Source: Sphingorhabdus sp. 109
Lineage (GTDB): Bacteria; Pseudomonadota; Alphaproteobacteria; Sphingomonadales; Sphingomonadaceae
Direction of reading: 5' to 3'
Assembly (NCBI RefSeq): GCF_902506555.1
Contig: NZ_LR732707.1
Location: 1 to 64,000, forward strand
Length of the DNA: 64,000 nucleotides
The translations under genes and the position numbers were made by a program. Below, piece by piece: positions 62,993-64,000 of this stretch. Position 1 is the first letter of the stretch. Each line of letters begins with the position of its first letter. The notes under the pieces were generated by a model. The model did no database searches and was not told where the DNA came from. It saw only the letters and a list, made by a program, of their open reading frames with translations.

Positions 62993-64000
62993 ATGGCAAT
63001 CCAGACTCGGGACAAAGCAGACAAAAAGGCAAAAGAGCCCGCGCCGAAAGCGGCCAAGGTCACGCCGATGATGGAGCAATATTTCGGGCTGAAGGAAAAG
63101 GCCGGCGATTGCCTGCTATTTTACCGAATGGGCGACTTTTTCGAGCTGTTTTACGAGGATGCAAAGCTGGCTGCGGCGGCGCTCGATATCGCGCTGACCT
63201 CGCGCGGCAAAAATGCCGGAGATTCGATCCCGATGTGCGGGGTGCCCGTACATTCGGCCGAGGGCTATCTGGCCAAGCTGATCCGGTCCGGATTCAAGGT
63301 GGCGATCGCCGAACAGACAGAAACCCCGGCCGAAGCCAAGGCACGGGGCGGCTACAAGGCGCTGGTTGCGCGGGATATCATCCGCTATGTGACCGCGGGT
63401 ACCCTGACCGAAGACAATCTGCTCGATGCGCGCAGCGACAATATGCTGGTCGCGCTGGCCGAGGTGCAGGGCGAGATCGGGCTGGCCGCGGCGGATATTT
63501 CGACCGGCAATTTCGAACTGGCGACGATTTCCGACGATGCGCTTGATGCGGAACTCGCCCGGATCGCACCATCGGAAATAATCTGTCCGCCATCGCTGCT
63601 GCCACGGCTGCACAAGGCAACCGGCTGGGCGAAAGATAATTTCGACAGTAGCCGGGCCGAAAAGCGGTTGCGCGAACATTTCGGAGTGGCGACGCTCGAT
63701 GGCATGGGCGAATTTTCGCGGGCCGAACTGGCCACGGCCGGTGGTCTTGTCGCCTATGTGAATCATGTCTCGCAAGGCCATGCTCCCTATCTGCATCCGC
63801 CGAAAAGGCGGGAAACGCGGGAATTTCTCTCGATCGACGGCCCGACGCGGGCGAGCCTGGAGATCGACCGGACGCTGGCCGGCGGGCGCGAAGGGAGTCT
63901 GCTCCATGCCATCGACCGCACGGTTACACCCGCTGGCGCCCGCTTGCTGGCACGCGATCTGTCCGCGCCCCTGTTTGCCGAACAGCCGATCAATCGTCGG
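62993..64000 (+). CDS. mutS: DNA mismatch repair protein MutS, N-terminal part (cut by window edge)
   Basis: An open frame of 336 codons runs from the ATG at 62993 to the last base without a stop. It encodes the MutS mismatch-binding domain: MMEQYFGLKEKAGDCLLFYR, the Phe-x-Glu motif in GDFFELFYEDA, IPMCGVPVHSAEGYLAKLI and RDIIRYVTAGTLTEDNLL, then the connector domain. The N-terminal 25 residues are Lys/Ala-rich and probably disordered. A long antisense frame at 63116-63907 is only its shadow. Confidence 0.93.
   Translation, partial: MAIQTRDKADKKAKEPAPKAAKVTPMMEQYFGLKEKAGDCLLFYRMGDFFELFYEDAKLAAAALDIALTSRGKNAGDSIPMCGVPVHSAEGYLAKLIRSGFKVAIAEQTETPAEAKARGGYKALVARDIIRYVTAGTLTEDNLLDARSDNMLVALAEVQGEIGLAAADISTGNFELATISDDALDAELARIAPSEIICPPSLLPRLHKATGWAKDNFDSSRAEKRLREHFGVATLDGMGEFSRAELATAGGLVAYVNHVSQGHAPYLHPPKRRETREFLSIDGPTRASLEIDRTLAGGREGSLLHAIDRTVTPAGARLLARDLSAPLFAEQPINRR

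Noticed and set aside
63116-63907. Minus-strand frame at the right edge
   Set aside because: It overlaps the MutS N-terminal domain in full; MutS has family motifs and runs off the window without a stop.
1-64000. CRISPR arrays, prophage or insertion sequences
   Set aside because: I found no regularly spaced direct repeats, transposase, integrase or phage structural genes on either strand; the reading was by eye, so short degenerate remnants could be missed.

Overview
The window looks like chromosomal DNA of a Sphingomonadales alphaproteobacterium, plausibly a marine relative of Sphingopyxis or Sphingorhabdus. This is inferred from the GC-rich codon use, the many GTG/TTG starts and 4-base ATGA overlaps, and the gene complement: DUF1993, MidA, the ubiquinol-cytochrome c chaperone next to DUF177, PgeF after pepN, and NodT-type RND efflux. 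I see no IS element, prophage, CRISPR array or rRNA. One tRNA gene (Tyr, GTA) is present.

Layout. 1-3.4 kb: the right flank of what is probably a lasso-peptide-type RiPP cluster (asparagine-synthetase C-terminus, sugar-transfer-type ATP-grasp, sulfotransferase, HprK-like kinase). 3.7-9.7 kb: an iron-uptake block headed by a Fur-like palindrome (exbB, exbD, tonB, catecholate-siderophore receptor, PiuC dioxygenase, ferric-reductase-like membrane protein, PepSY protein). 9.8-12.4 kb: proC and proB head to head, then a MarR regulator. 12.4-14.6 kb: an NsrR-like regulator diverging from a nitrosative-stress operon (group III truncated globin, a coupled 44-aa ORF, YeaR-like DUF1971 protein), with NsrR-type operators between them; a siderophore-interacting flavoprotein converges on it. 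14.7-21.6 kb: a tripartite RND pump diverging from its TetR regulator, with two tandem 6-4-6 operators.

21.6-28.9 kb: ccmAB, pterin carbinolamine dehydratase, two SDRs (one without the usual catalytic Tyr and Lys), a QAT-family ABC importer with fused permease and binding protein plus a secreted NlpC-like protein, a DNA glycosylase and a ferredoxin. 28.9-41 kb: a lipoprotein, RlmB-type methyltransferase, tRNA-Tyr, threonine aldolase, EamA permease, an SDR epimerase, an M48 protease, pepN, pgeF, a DASS transporter and a Met/Cys-metabolism PLP enzyme. 41-46.3 kb: four genes for making and recycling a glycosylglycerate compatible solute (GT81 synthase, HAD phosphatase, GH13_18 phosphorylase, glycerate 2-kinase).

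46.5-48.7 kb: a Gre-like factor, two small uncharacterised genes and a PgpC-like HAD phosphatase. 48.7-52.3 kb: an Mla/MCE lipid-transport operon with a STAS-fused permease and a PqiC-type lipoprotein. 52.3-64 kb: midA, lgt, acyl-CoA synthetase, glnD, DUF177, the ubiquinol-cytochrome c chaperone, bamE, a malic enzyme-PTA fusion, and the 5' third of mutS running off the right edge. The strongest leads are the truncated RiPP cluster at the left edge, the glycosylglycerate cycle and the coupled microprotein in the NO-response operon.
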